The position numbers and the translations under genes were made by a program. Below are positions 36,650-47,815 of a stretch of DNA of 64,000 bases, one piece after another. Below the pieces are notes generated by a model. That model was not told the origin of the DNA, ran no database searches, and saw only the letters and a list, made by a program, of their open reading frames with translations. Numbering within the stretch: the first letter of the stretch is position 1; every line of letters begins with the position of its first letter. The stretch is from Zingiber officinale (lineage: Eukaryota; Streptophyta; Magnoliopsida; Zingiberales; Zingiberaceae), in NCBI RefSeq assembly GCF_018446385.1, contig NC_056001.1, forward strand, positions 10,100,672 to 10,164,671. Reading direction: 5' to 3'.

Positions 36650-38500
36650 ACTTCTTCAGAATTATCGTGCTAAAATTATTTACCGCTAGCTCAATGTGTT
36701 CTTTGATCAAAACCTGAAGATACTACATATATGTTAAGCAAACGTTAGAGTAAGACTGCAAAAAGGTAGTCAAATTCATATCGAGCACAGTTCCATATTT
36801 TATACTCATTCCAACAGCTGTCAATATTTTCTACTCATCATGAAGAAAAATAATGCGTATTTTGTACAATATGTGGATATATAAAGAACGAAAGCATGAC
36901 ACCAGTTGAATTTCCAAACACTTGTCTTTTTTCGAACATGCACACTCAATCATTTGACATATGAACGCTCTTAAATAGATTGAATCTATTGGGTTGTCAA
37001 CAATCCAGTGTCGGAGACCATTCAGCCTGATAGTAGTAAAAGAAAACCCCTCTAATTTCTGATTTTAAAGTTAGTTTTTCATAATCATGCTGTTGTGATT
37101 GTTGAAATTTATGATGGAAGCAGTTTTGAGTTCGTTTAATCCAATTGTAACCAAATTTCTTGAAATTTATGGTGGTTATAAATTGTTCATGGATGGAGCA
37201 TTTCAGAATGTAGGAGATATGCTGAGTTGCATTTGTACAAGTTGTGTGATACATTTTTAGAGAGCTTACACAAGTTTTTTATTAGAACTTTTTGTCATCC
37301 TGAGGAGTTAGGAAAGGTTTGAGATGTAACTATAGAAAGTGTGAATAGTAATTTTATTTAGTTTTATTGTATTTTTACTCTCATATTTTTTTTAGCCAAA
37401 GATTTACTTTGAATTTTATTAAATTATTTATCTTAAGTGGTATCATAGTTAGAAATTGTTAAATTAAATTGTTGTATTTATGCTGGATGAAGCAGTTACA
37501 CATTTAATCTCAATAAGTGATAGCATAGTTGAGATTGTCTGATTCTGAAATGTTGTATTTGGGATCTTCATAGTGGATGAAACAGGTAGCACAAAGACAA
37601 ATTATGTTAGGATGGTGAGAATTTACTATAACTATTAGTGAATGTTGTATTTAAAAGTTATTATCATCATCTACCTAGTGGAGAAAATGCTAAGCTATCT
37701 TATGCCAAAGAGAGTAGCAAATAATAGAGAGATGTAATCACTCTTTATCAAATTATACCTAGTGTGGATCGAGTATACAACACAAGGCATTAGATAGAAA
37801 TTGGATGCATCTCTGTTTTATTTCAATCCATTTCAAGAGGACAAAGATAAAGTATCTGACCACATTTATATAAAGAAAGAAGGCATTCATCATCAAGATT
37901 TGAATAGGAGTGTAGTGGTCACCGAGAGAGCAAGGACAAAATAGAAATTATAAAGGTGAGTGTTCTAGCAATATTGATTTGTATATGAATGTTGATGGTT
38001 GCTTAGCAAATTGTCTGAACAAGGAAACAAAAACACACATTAGTTACATTAGTTTTTGCTATCTCATGGGAAAACAATCCATCTTCTATAGTTGATATTT
38101 AAATTCAATTGGTGCTATGCTTGCTTGCATTAGGAGGCAGGTATTTTTTTTTAAGAAAAATTAATACATGTGGAACTGAGATTTTGAGGGACAACTTGAA
38201 GGAGTAAGAGTACAACACATGTCTTACTCTAACTTGAAAGCATGCGTATTTTTAGGTAATGACCTCGTAAACATAGAGAATGAAAAAAAAAAAGCAAAAA
38301 AAAAATTCCAAACACTTGTCTTTGTTGGAAGAATAGCACCAAACCTACAACAAATTGGAGACCGTCTAAAACATGATTTTGCAAAATAAAGGAGGAGAAA
38401 AAGAAGAAGAATAAGAAAAAGAAATCGAAGGAAAGAAAACATACGGTATATCTCAAACAGTTGCAACCTAAACCCTGCGTAAGAAAGTTCAAGTTGCCAA
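36650..38500. other. Non-coding 5' part of element B
   Basis: AT-rich leader region between the transposase start and the right terminus. A poly-purine/pyrimidine patch at 38380-38430 gives low-complexity open frames only. Confidence 0.6.
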
Positions 38501-38564
38501 ACCTTATTTCGGAAGCCCTAACGAGGAAACCTTCGTCTCTGTTGCCTAAGACTCCAAATCAGAA

Positions 38565-38720
38565 GCCCTAACGAGAGGGAACGGAGAGGACTGAAATGAA
38601 GGGGAAGGAAGAGGAGGTCCAACCTTATTTCGGCAGAGGGAAGCCCTAACGAGAGGGAACGGAGAGGACTGAAATGAAGGGGAAGGAAGAGGAGGTCCAA
38701 CCTTATTTCGGCAGAGGGAA
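38565..38720. repeat. Tandem duplication, 78 bp x 2
   Basis: Two nearly identical units beginning GCCCTAACGAGAGGGAAC at 38565 and 38643, near the 5' end of element B; possibly part of the leader or promoter of its genes. Confidence 0.9.
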
Positions 38721-38774
38721 GTTAACGAAAAAGTGGGGGGAAATAAAAGTGGTCTCAAAATAAAAGTTAACTCT

Positions 38775-39021
38775 TGTACTATTACTTCGGAGTAAACACT
38801 AAAAATTCTATTCACGACGTTACTACTTCGGTATTTAACAACTTTCCGAAGTAATAGCTTATTTCAGTTTAAAGCGAAGCCCGCGTTTTTAAATATGTGA
38901 AGTCTATATTTGTATATACTTCGTCAGTTTTTTCAGCGAAGTTGCTTATACACTATTACCTCGTATATTTAAATTGATGAAGTAAATCGTGGCGAAGTAA
39001 AACGTCGTTTTTCACATAGTG
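38775..39021. repeat. Right terminus and subterminal repeats of element B
   Basis: ACTTCGG/CGAAGTA copies in both orientations, ending in the complement of CACTATGTGAAAAACG. Confidence 0.88.
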
Positions 39022-39342
39022 ATGGCAACTCAACAACAACATTTTGAAAACAGGTTTCTCAATTTCTGAATTGTAATTGCTCAAAAATCAGATATAGAAA
39101 TTAGAAATCAGCTTTCATTTCAGAAATCAGATTCAGCAAATAATTCTGTGGTTGCTGAAATAAAACTCAGCAGAACACCTTCACTTCATTTTCAGAATTG
39201 TGATTTCCAAGAGATTACAACTGAGTTCATGGAGAGTTCAAATAAGTAACAATTCCCTTTTGCCATATTGATTTGTACTCACAATACATTAGAAAAAATT
39301 CTTATTGATAGAGCTTTAGAATAATGAACGAAAACACAAAAA

Positions 39343-42300
39343 TCAACTAAAGCTTTCATCATCTGTTTCATTGTTCACAACTGGAAGAACATCAACTATT
39401 GAGCCCTCTACATCAGTTCTAATTAATTCAACATCTACTCTATTTACATCACCTAATATTGATTCCATATTAGAAAAATTATTATGAATAAAATGCATCG
39501 TATCCATATCATCTTCATTGCCCATGTTATACGTATCTCTTGGTGTGTGACGAATGGCGCAGTACCAATCCTCCTCCTTTGGATCACGAACATAATAAAC
39601 CATTTGAGCTTGCGTAGCCAAAATAAAAGGTTCATGTTTCTCACGTTCTCCTGTATGTATCAAGCGTGAAAAATTCAGCATTGAAAATCCAAATGGATCA
39701 ATTTTGAAACCTGTAGTAGTGTTAACCCAATCGCATTGAAAAAGAATAATTCGTCCACGACCACCATAATCAAGTGAGATGACATCAGTTAGTCGACCAT
39801 AATAGATTGACTCATGATCATCATTATCATGCATCGCCTACACCATAACCCCACTATTCTGGACCTTTTTGTTTGTTTCAGATTCCACCGTGCGAAATGC
39901 AAAACCATTTATGTTGAACCCATGATAACTAAATGCTACTGGATTTGGACCACGCGAAAGCACTCGAAGATCTAAGTCATCGATTCGTTCATTTGCTCGA
40001 TCAACCTGTAAGGTACACATATAATTTTTACAGTAAAAAAATTAACAAGTCCATTTATTAAAAATTTGTAATATAAAATAAATCACATATATTACTTACT
40101 CGTCTTGCAAACCATTCTGGAAATTGCATTCTAACCATGTCATCCAACTGAGAATTACTTGGGCGTTGGCCATATCTATGTCTTCTCTTCAATTCATTTT
40201 TTATTTCAGTGTTCAATATCAACATTAATATATAATTAAAACAAATTATTGATCATAAAACAATAAAATATTATGCAAAAAATCAAAAAAATAGTATTAC
40301 TTACTCACGATATGGTTGCAACACTGTACAATTAGAGAGAATATATCTATGAGCTTGAGTTAGAGTTTTGTCATCTAAGGTAACTACTTGAAGCCCTTTT
40401 GTTGGTCGCCCTACATGTGGAAACATCGAGAGTGTGGGAAACTCATCATTTGGTGTCTCTTTATGTCGTGTTCCGGGATTGTTTAATGAGATGTTACCAT
40501 CTACATAATGAGAACAAAACACAACACATTCATCTGCTAAATATGCCTCTGCAATGTTGGCCTCTGGTCGTGCTTTATTTCTAACAAAATTTTTAAGTTT
40601 CCCCAGATATCTTTCTATTGGGTACATCCACCGATAATGTACAGGCCCAGCAATTCTTGCTTCATACGCTAAATGTACCACCAAATGAACCATTATTGTG
40701 AAAAAAGATGGTGGAAATATTCTCTCTAATTGACATAAAACCAAAATAACTCCTTCTTCAGCCTTTTGTAATTCATCTTCTTGTAGGGTCTTTGCACATA
40801 CTGTTCTAAAATATTCACACAACATAATAAGTGGAGCAGTTACCTTTTTCGACAGCACGCGACGAAGAGCAATTGGAAGGAATTGTTCCATCATAATATG
40901 ACAATCATGGCTTTTCAAGCCCATAATCCTACAACATCCAACATCCACACACTTTGAGATATCAGATGACATACCATCAGGAACACGAATATCTTTCAAT
41001 ACAGAACAAAATATCTTTTTTTCATCTTTACACATAGAGTAACATGCAGGTGGCAAATACTCTCTACCATCTAAATGTGCCCAGGGCCATAATTGTTTAA
41101 TAATACCCAAATTCTTTAAGTCTCTACGCGTTGCATAATTATCTTTGCTCTTGTTGGAATCATCTAAAAGTGTTCCAACAATATTGTCGCAAACATTTTT
41201 TTCAATATGCATAGGGTCCAAATTATGTCGGATCAAATTAAATTCCCAGTATGGAAGGCTAAAAAATATGCTTTGTTTTCTCCACATTTGTTCAATTGAT
41301 CCTGTTTTTATTCTCACATTTGGTTTTGATGCATTACTCTTACCAAAAATCACATTCTTGTTTAAGGTCATTCGTAGAACGTCAAATCCAGACAATGGTG
41401 CCAAATCTAACTCACGTAACTCCGGTTTGCCATAACTTGGCATTGTTCGCATTTCTGAATCTGGTGGTAGAAAACGACGATGCCCTCTAAATGACCACTT
41501 TTTGCCATGTTTTAGGTACACTGCATCTGTATTATCAGCACAAGTTGGACATGCATTCTTGGCATATGTATTCCATCCAGACAAACAACCCAAACCAGGA
41601 AAATCACTAACTGTCCAAAGTAATGCAGCCCGCATTTGAAACATTTTTTTTCACAAGCATCAAATGTGGCAATTCCATTTTCCCATAAATCTTTCAATTC
41701 AGTCAATAGGGGGCGCAAATATATATCGATATCATTGCCAGGTGCTTTTGGACCAGGAATAAGGGTGGATAAAATAATAGAATAAGGCTTCATGCATTCC
41801 CAAGGTGGCAAATTGTAAGGCATCAGGACAATAGGCCAAGTACTATGTGAAGTGCTTTGATTTTTAAATGGATTAAACCCATCAGCGACGAGTCCCAAGC
41901 GTACGTTTCTAGGATCAGACGCAAATTCATAATGACGTTCATCAAATTCCTTCCATGCTCGAGAATCAGCTGGATGCCTTAGATTTCCATCTGAAACACG
42001 TTTTTTGAAATGTCATTGCATATTTTCAGACGTCTTAGATGACATGAATAACCGTTGCAATCTTAGTTTCAATGGAAAATACCAAAAGACTTTGGCTGGA
42101 ATTTTAACTTCAGGACATTTTTTTCCACCTTTATACGATCTCCTTGATGATTTTTGCAAATTTTTCCATCTTGGAAGGTTACACACTTTGCAAGCCTGTT
42201 CATTCTCATTTCCCCCCCAATAAATCATGCAATCATTTGGACAAGCATGTATTTTTTCATAATGAAGTCCTAAACTAGAAATTAATTTCTTTGCTTCATA

Positions 42301-42909
42301 AAATGACTTAGGCACTTGAGCTTCAGATGGAAGTACTCGACGAAGGAAGTCCAACAATGCTGTAAATGACTTATCACTCCATTTTCCATTCACTTTCAGT
42401 TGAAATAACTCAACAAGGAACGACAGTTTAGAAAACTCTGTGCATCTGGTATATAGCTGTTGTTTCCCTTCCTCAATTAGTCGATAGAAATCTTTAACAT
42501 TAGACTCCATCGGTGTATGACTCGTTGATGCTCCAATGTAATTTTCATTACTTGTAGATCCTTCATGAATTCCAAATGCATCATGCAGCATTTCTTGTAC
42601 CATCGGTTCATGGCTAGTTACTTCAGAAACTTGTTGCACTGAATAATGAAATTCTTTGTTATCATGATCTTGTACAATTAGTTTTTCTCCATGAAAATTC
42701 CAGATGCGATAATCTTGTAAAATACCATTTATCATCAGATGTTCGTGTACTGTCTCACGATCATGACTCAATGAATTTATGCATTTGCAACAAGGACATG
42801 GTCTCGTGACATCTGGAGCCGCATCACCAAATGCATAACGCAAAAAATATAGGATTCCCACCTGATACTCAAGACTGCCATGTGGCGCAGCCATCCATTG
42901 CTTCTGCAT
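39343..42909 (-). pseudogene. TNP2-type transposase of element A, interrupted
   Basis: Same family as B's transposase but clearly diverged. Domains on the minus strand: Transpos_assoc at 42900-42690 (RPCPCCKCINSL, IWNFHGE), the Transposase_21 core across 42600-41050 (VFWYFPLKLRLQRLFMSS, NLPPWECMKPY, HIEKNVCDNI), DUF4218 at 41050-40550 (HYRWMYPIERYLGKLK) and DUF4216 at 40020-39343 (QNSGVMV, MVYYVRDP). Stops lie at 42013-42015, where a Trp is expected, and at 39838-39840. A length change in the A run at 41644-41652 shifts the frame. The element therefore cannot supply its own active transposase. The remaining sequence is still readable, so loss is not ancient. Confidence 0.9.
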
Positions 42910-43490
42910 AATTTGATGTTATTCAATAATTTATAAAAGTTAAAACATTGAAGCAAGATTTATCAAAAATTAAAGAAACTTCGTAGATAAAATTTCCAAG
43001 AATTCAACAAACATATATATAAATACAATTACTAAATATAAAAATGAAGCTTAGCATCATAGACACGTTGTAAGCAAACTACAATAATAAACTTGAAAAA
43101 TAATACGGACAACTCGTAGAAAAAAAAATCAAATTAAGGGATTCATTGGAAAAATTTACAAATCTACCGGCCAACACAAATTAAACCCTAATTGATTATA
43201 ATTTTTATCACCATTAACATATAAAAACATTGTCACCATACGAAAACTAAACCAAGAAATTACCTCGAGAAACAAAATCAAAGACGATTTATGATTTGGA
43301 TGTCGAAGGATGATGCTAGGGTGCAATTAATCTGATGTGTCGCTATAATAGAGAGGATCGCTGGAGCATAGATGGTCGATAGAAAAGAGAAGGTCGCTGG
43401 AACAAAGAGGGTCGCCGAAATAGAAAGGTTTGCTGGAATTGTGAAAATAATATGAGATGCGAACATGATTTTTTATTAATCTCGTATGTA
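42910..43490. other. 5' leader region of element A
   Basis: AT-rich sequence between the transposase start and the right subterminal repeats, with a GGTCGCTGGA-type short repeat at 43360-43420. No gene seen. Confidence 0.5.
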
Positions 43491-43742
43491 CCCTTTAGGA
43501 GCGGTCATAAGTTCCTTTTATGAGCGGTTCTAAACCGCTTCTAAAAGGAACTTATAGGAGCGGGTCTAATAACCGGTTCTATATGTGTCCAATAGCAACG
43601 GTTTGACAACCGCATCAAAAAAATCTCAATTGAAGCGGTTTTAGGAGCGGTTACACTTGACCGATTCTATTGGATCTGCTGTTACACCGCTTCATCAACC
43701 GCTGCTATTATTGTGGTCCTAATGTCCAATTTTTTTGTAGTG
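43491..43742. repeat. Right terminus and subterminal repeats of element A
   Basis: Repeated AGGAGCGGTT and AACCGCTTCTA motifs, ending in the complement of CACTACAAAAAAAT. Confidence 0.88.
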
Positions 43743-44205
43743 CATGAGTTAACACAATAGCACGTAAGACAACACGTGAGTTGTCATAACACGTGGAACA
43801 ACATGATCTACATTACGTGACCCCGGCCCATATAATCTTCTACAGTACAGGACATGGGTAATACAACCCTTTGATATGACGATGTGACACTTTATCAAAT
43901 ATGATGTCCTATCAATCAAAACATTCCATTCCTTCAAGAGTGATATAAAAGGAGTTCAATTTTGCAGGTAAAGATAAGCACACACATACGTAAAAACTAC
44001 CAACATCTTCTCTACTATTCTTGTTCTCTACCTCCCTAGCAGGAAACTGACTTAAGCATCGAAGTGGTTAAGTCAGGGTACCCCTGACCTCCACTCTCTC
44101 TCTCCCTTTAATTCTCTCAGGCTTCGTAGGCGTTCCGATCAATCCAGCCTTCCCTTGATGTTCAACGACTTCGTCAACGTAAAAGACCGCTGTCTGATGA
44201 CTCAT
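43743..44205 (+). mobile_element. Right half of the Gypsy-type LTR split by element A
   Basis: Starts with the duplicated CAT. Contains ATATAAAAGG near 43945 as TATA box, then a leader with ACTGACTTAAGCATCG, the type seen in R/U5 of plant Gypsy LTRs. The end is approximate. No internal region follows, so it may be a solo LTR. Confidence 0.6.
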
Positions 44206-45533
44206 TCATTGACAATCTCAGATAGAAACAACGAGTCTAAATTATATTGCAACTCTTATTAATTAGAATTAATTATGAATCTGGTCTTAATGACTATTAA
44301 TTTTAATGTCACTCCTCTTCATAAATTTTGAATTTGGTAAACTTTTGATATTTGCAAACAAAGATCATTCAAATGATTAGACCATATAGCTTTGTTTCTT
44401 CCCAATATATATTATCTACCAATCGAATTTCGCTGTCTGTGCACGTGCGAATAAACCAAAAAAAAAAAAAATTGACACACATCGACCGACTCGTTAATTT
44501 CTAAGTATTGTCCTAGAAACTTCCAAGCCGCCCTCATTGCCCACCATTTAGATTTTTTCAATCGAGAAAGCGTTCTTTGACTTTAAATTGCTAGTTTCTG
44601 AAAGAAAATCAAAGTGCTTCTGTTTGAAGGAAAATAAAATAAGATACTAAATAATTTATAAAACTTTAAAGTAATGAATTAATCATGAAATAATATTAAT
44701 ATTTGAATATGTTAGTTGGTCATGGTCAAAATTATGTTAATGCTTTATTTCTATATAGAAATATATTATAGTTTTGATGGTCGAAAATTTATCTACAATA
44801 AAATGATTTCATAACTGTCAATTTTCAGGAAAAGTATGATTTTGCATATCTAGATGTTGCTAAACCAAAAAAAAAAAAAAAAAAAAAAAGACAAGGAGAA
44901 GGATATATACAATGGCTTATATTGTTAAACAAAGTTCGCCTACTCTTGCATTGCCTATTAAAGTCTAATGCAATGCTTCCTCATTTCACCGTCACTACCA
45001 CTGACACTGTGTTTGTATTGTTCAAACTTCATTCAACTGAAAACAAGAGCAAGTAGCGTGAGAATCCACGTAGAGTTTAGAGTTACACTGCGACTTGACT
45101 TACATGAAGTGCTACTTGGTGTCCAAGAGAACTAGGTCAAATCTAAGCCAGTATCAGATACCGTACACGTGGCAATGATGATGATGATGATGATGATACC
45201 GACTGCCAACTCAGAGCATAAAAGAAAATGAACCTTCCGAAAAGCCATCACTCTGACTATGTAAAATCCAGATACATCGAACCCAAATTCACTTCAATTT
45301 TGCTGTCCTTCTCAAAACTCCCCTCCCATCTACAGGCTACACGTGGCGAATACAGAAACCTTCTCATCACCTGGCCAGGATCCCCTGCAATTTTCTCAGC
45401 CAGGCACGCAGCGCCCATCCGAGCATTCGTTGCAATCCTTGGAGCGGATCCTGATGCCGTGACATCCCACCAAGTTTAAATCGCTCCGCAAAGCCGCCAT
45501 CCTTCGCTCGCGCGTTAATTCGTTATCCCGACC
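44206..45533. promoter_or_regulatory. Intergenic region and promoter of the ERF gene
   Basis: AT-rich sequence with A runs at 44459-44471 and 44868-44889 and a GAT trinucleotide run at about 45174-45197. A TATA-like CATAAAAG lies at 45217-45224, about 310 bases before the ERF start. No other gene seen. Confidence 0.5.
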
Positions 45534-45902
45534 ATGGAGCGGCGCCCGGAAGGAGAGCAGAGCAAAGAGGCGGCGGAGACCAAGTACCGCGGCGTCCGGC
45601 GCCGGCCATGGGGCAAGTACGCGGCGGAGATCCGGGACCCGAGCAAGAACGGCGCCCGCGTCTGGCTCGGCACCTTCAACACCGCTGAGGAGGCGGCGCG
45701 CGCCTACGACAAGGCCGCCTACGACATGAGGGGCGCCCTGGCTGTGCTCAACTTCCCGGACAAGGTCCATTCCGGCGCCACCAGCAGCTCGTCTTCACTA
45801 AGGCAGAGCGAGGAGAAGGAAGTGATCGAGCTGGAATACTTAGACGACAAGGTGCTGGAGGAACTCCTCGAGTCCGGCGAAAAGGGTGGCCACAAGAATT
45901 AA
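45534..45902 (+). CDS. ERF transcription factor, group IX (ERF95-98 type) with EDLL-like motif
   Basis: 122 residues, intronless. The AP2/ERF DNA-binding domain spans about 17-75: [19 protein letters not shown], then [19 protein letters not shown] and ALAVLNFP. The Ala of YAAEI and the Asp of EIRD are the residues typical of ERF rather than DREB proteins, so the GCC box is the expected target. The C-terminal [18 protein letters not shown] (about 97-113) matches the acidic EDLL activation motif of Arabidopsis ERF96 and its kin, which are about the same length. It is expected to be a nuclear activator in ethylene and jasmonate defence responses; this is inferred from the family. ACC-ATG context and the start just before the AP2 domain fit. 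Very GC-rich compared with its flanks. Confidence 0.95.
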   Translation: MERRPEGEQSKEAAETKYRGVRRRPWGKYAAEIRDPSKNGARVWLGTFNTAEEAARAYDKAAYDMRGALAVLNFPDKVHSGATSSSSSLRQSEEKEVIELEYLDDKVLEELLESGEKGGHKN

Positions 45903-46380
45903 TAGCTTAATTAATTTGTTTGAGCACCATGAATTATGCAAATGAAAGCTATCGATGCGTGTTTTTAATTACGGATGAATTAAGGTAAAATAATGTACGA
46001 GTGATTTTATCTCTCTATACGAATCAGCATCATTTCTGTCGATCTCTTAATGCAAATCTTCACGTTCGATCTATCGAATACCACAATAGCAACAAAACAT
46101 TCATGTCGGTCGAATCTCACAGATTGGGAAACAGCTCAGTGTTACATGAGAAGCAAAAGAGAATTAGAATGGGAATTCCAAGGTCGTATGTTTACCATTT
46201 GAGGAAGTCAAAAGTTAGTCAAACACAATGAATCCTATGCGGTGGTTTTCTTCAGCCCTATGTGTCTCCTGGTCAGGAGTCATGCTAAATTATCAATCAA
46301 AATCAAGTTGAGATGGAAATATACGGGAAGTCAGACTCATCTTGGGGTGAACTCGGATCTAATCCACTAGCCCCATATAT
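45903..46380. other. 3' flank of the ERF gene
   Basis: Likely 3' UTR and unassigned sequence; nothing else recognised. Confidence 0.5.
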
Positions 46381-47815
46381 TCATCCCCAAAATTCGAGTT
46401 TGATTAGATATCAATTTAACATAGTCAGTCTCAAATCTCAATTGCCAACATCCTCCATAATTCTATCTTAGTCTCATATCCATGCATCCTGGCTCGATCT
46501 CAGTTATCAACATTCTCCATGACTCTATCTCAATCTCAGATCCCTGTATCCTGCCTCAACCTAAAATAATGATATCCTCCATGACTTTATTTCAATCTCA
46601 GATCCTAGCCTCTTAGTTCGATCTCAGCTATCAATGTGCTCCATGACGATCTATCTCAGTCTCAGATCCCATCCTCTTGGCTCGATCTTAGTTGTTGACG
46701 TCCTCTGTAATTCTATCTCAGTCTTAGATCCTCACATTCTGATTCAGCCTCAGCTGCCGACATCCTCCTTGACTCTATCACAGTTTTAGATACTGACATT
46801 ATCTAACTGACTCGGCCTCAGTTGTTTACACTGCCACTGGCTCAACCTCGCGTCCCAACTTCATTTACTTTCAAGGTCACTCTGAAATAGCTTCATCCCC
46901 TCATTCTTAGATCCCGTCTACATTTCACGTGGTTTGCTTAAAACATGTGAAGAGCAGTACAACCTCCTCATCACTAGGATCATTCTTCTGCGAATATTCC
47001 TTAGCACGTGGCACCGATTGAATAGAAAGACAATTAATAGTTTGTCAAAATTGATCTCCTAGATGCTCTCCTATGAACACATATTGAACACATGTCATTT
47101 CATGAAAGGAAGGGCAGCTAACCGCTATTAGATTTAGTTCCATTGTCGGCTCATATGAGGACAATGACAAGAATATATAGCCTGTAAGTACTCTCTTGAC
47201 AACTATATAGACACTCACGAAGGTAATAACAAGGAATTCCAGAATTTGAAACCCTAGACCAAGTTCTCTCCTTCGTCTCCATTTTCTTCTTCTCGCATAT
47301 CATCTCACTCAAATCTTAACTTAAGTATTAGAGTAGCCACGGAATTTATCCCCCAATTAATCTAACTCTCTTTTTTTTAGTGTCTCTCAGGTCCGTTCTT
47401 CCTTTCCATCAAAGGCCTTGGAGGAGAAGTATGCATCAGCTAGTTTATCGATCGATGACTTAATCATCCACAGTATAGTGATGACTTAATCATCCACAGT
47501 ATAGTATTTGACCGGAAGGAAACTATTGGTTGAAATCAGTCAAAATCAGAATGTTTGAATAGACCGCATTTAGATTTCCTATATTTTACTATATATAAAT
47601 CTATTTTTTCCTTATATGCATCGTGTTCTTCAAAATTCCACGCCAATGCGTTGAATTGGGAAAATTCATGGTTGTCTAGGCCAAAAAAGAACCAAATTTG
47701 AATTTGGAAGCTTGATCAAGATTCCATACACACAAACCAAATCTGAAACAAACTAATGCTCCAAAGATAACTTTAATTAGGAGGTCAATTGGAACATGGG
47801 ACATGCCTTGAGGTA
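46381..47815 (+). mobile_element. Gypsy-type LTR region, copy 1 of a direct repeat
   Basis: 46390-46800 holds about six units of 60-65 bp (CTCGATCTCAGYTRTCAACAT..CTCTATCTCAGTCTCAGATCC). Then come a TATA-like ATATATAG near 47175 and an R/U5-like leader with ACTTAAGTATTAGAGTAGCC. From about 46622 to 47815 it matches 50581-51728 with few differences. Confidence 0.65.

Larger units (their letters stand above)
28167..39021 (-). mobile_element. CACTA transposon B, 10.9 kb, nested in A
   Basis: Identical 16 bp inverted ends CACTATGTGAAAAACG and a 3 bp duplication ATG at 28164-28166 and 39022-39024. Subterminal arrays of ACTTCGG/CGAAGTA differ entirely from those of A. It carries a TNP2 transposase (36646-33208) and a second gene ending in a Ulp1-like protease domain (33030-28874), both on the minus strand. 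The inverted ends are perfect and the transposase core is one long open frame, so it is younger than A. Confidence 0.96.
22157..43742 (-). mobile_element. CACTA (En/Spm) transposon A, 21.6 kb
   Basis: Identical 14 bp inverted ends CACTACAAAAAAAT and a 3 bp duplication CAT at 22154-22156 and 43743-43745. Subterminal arrays of AGCGGTT/AACCGCT lie inside both ends. It encodes, on the minus strand, a TNP2-type transposase (42909-39343) and a Transposase_24/TNPA-like protein (25881-24010). A second CACTA element (28167-39021) accounts for 10.9 kb; without it A would be about 10.7 kb. The transposase is interrupted, so A is no longer autonomous. Confidence 0.95.

Noticed and set aside
38546-38815. 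Repeated LPSPSFQSSPFPL protein
   Set aside because: Translation of the 78 bp tandem duplication near the end of element B; no sign of selection.
45396-45770. 124-codon open frame antisense to the ERF gene
   Set aside because: A GC-rich shadow of the AP2 domain coding sequence.
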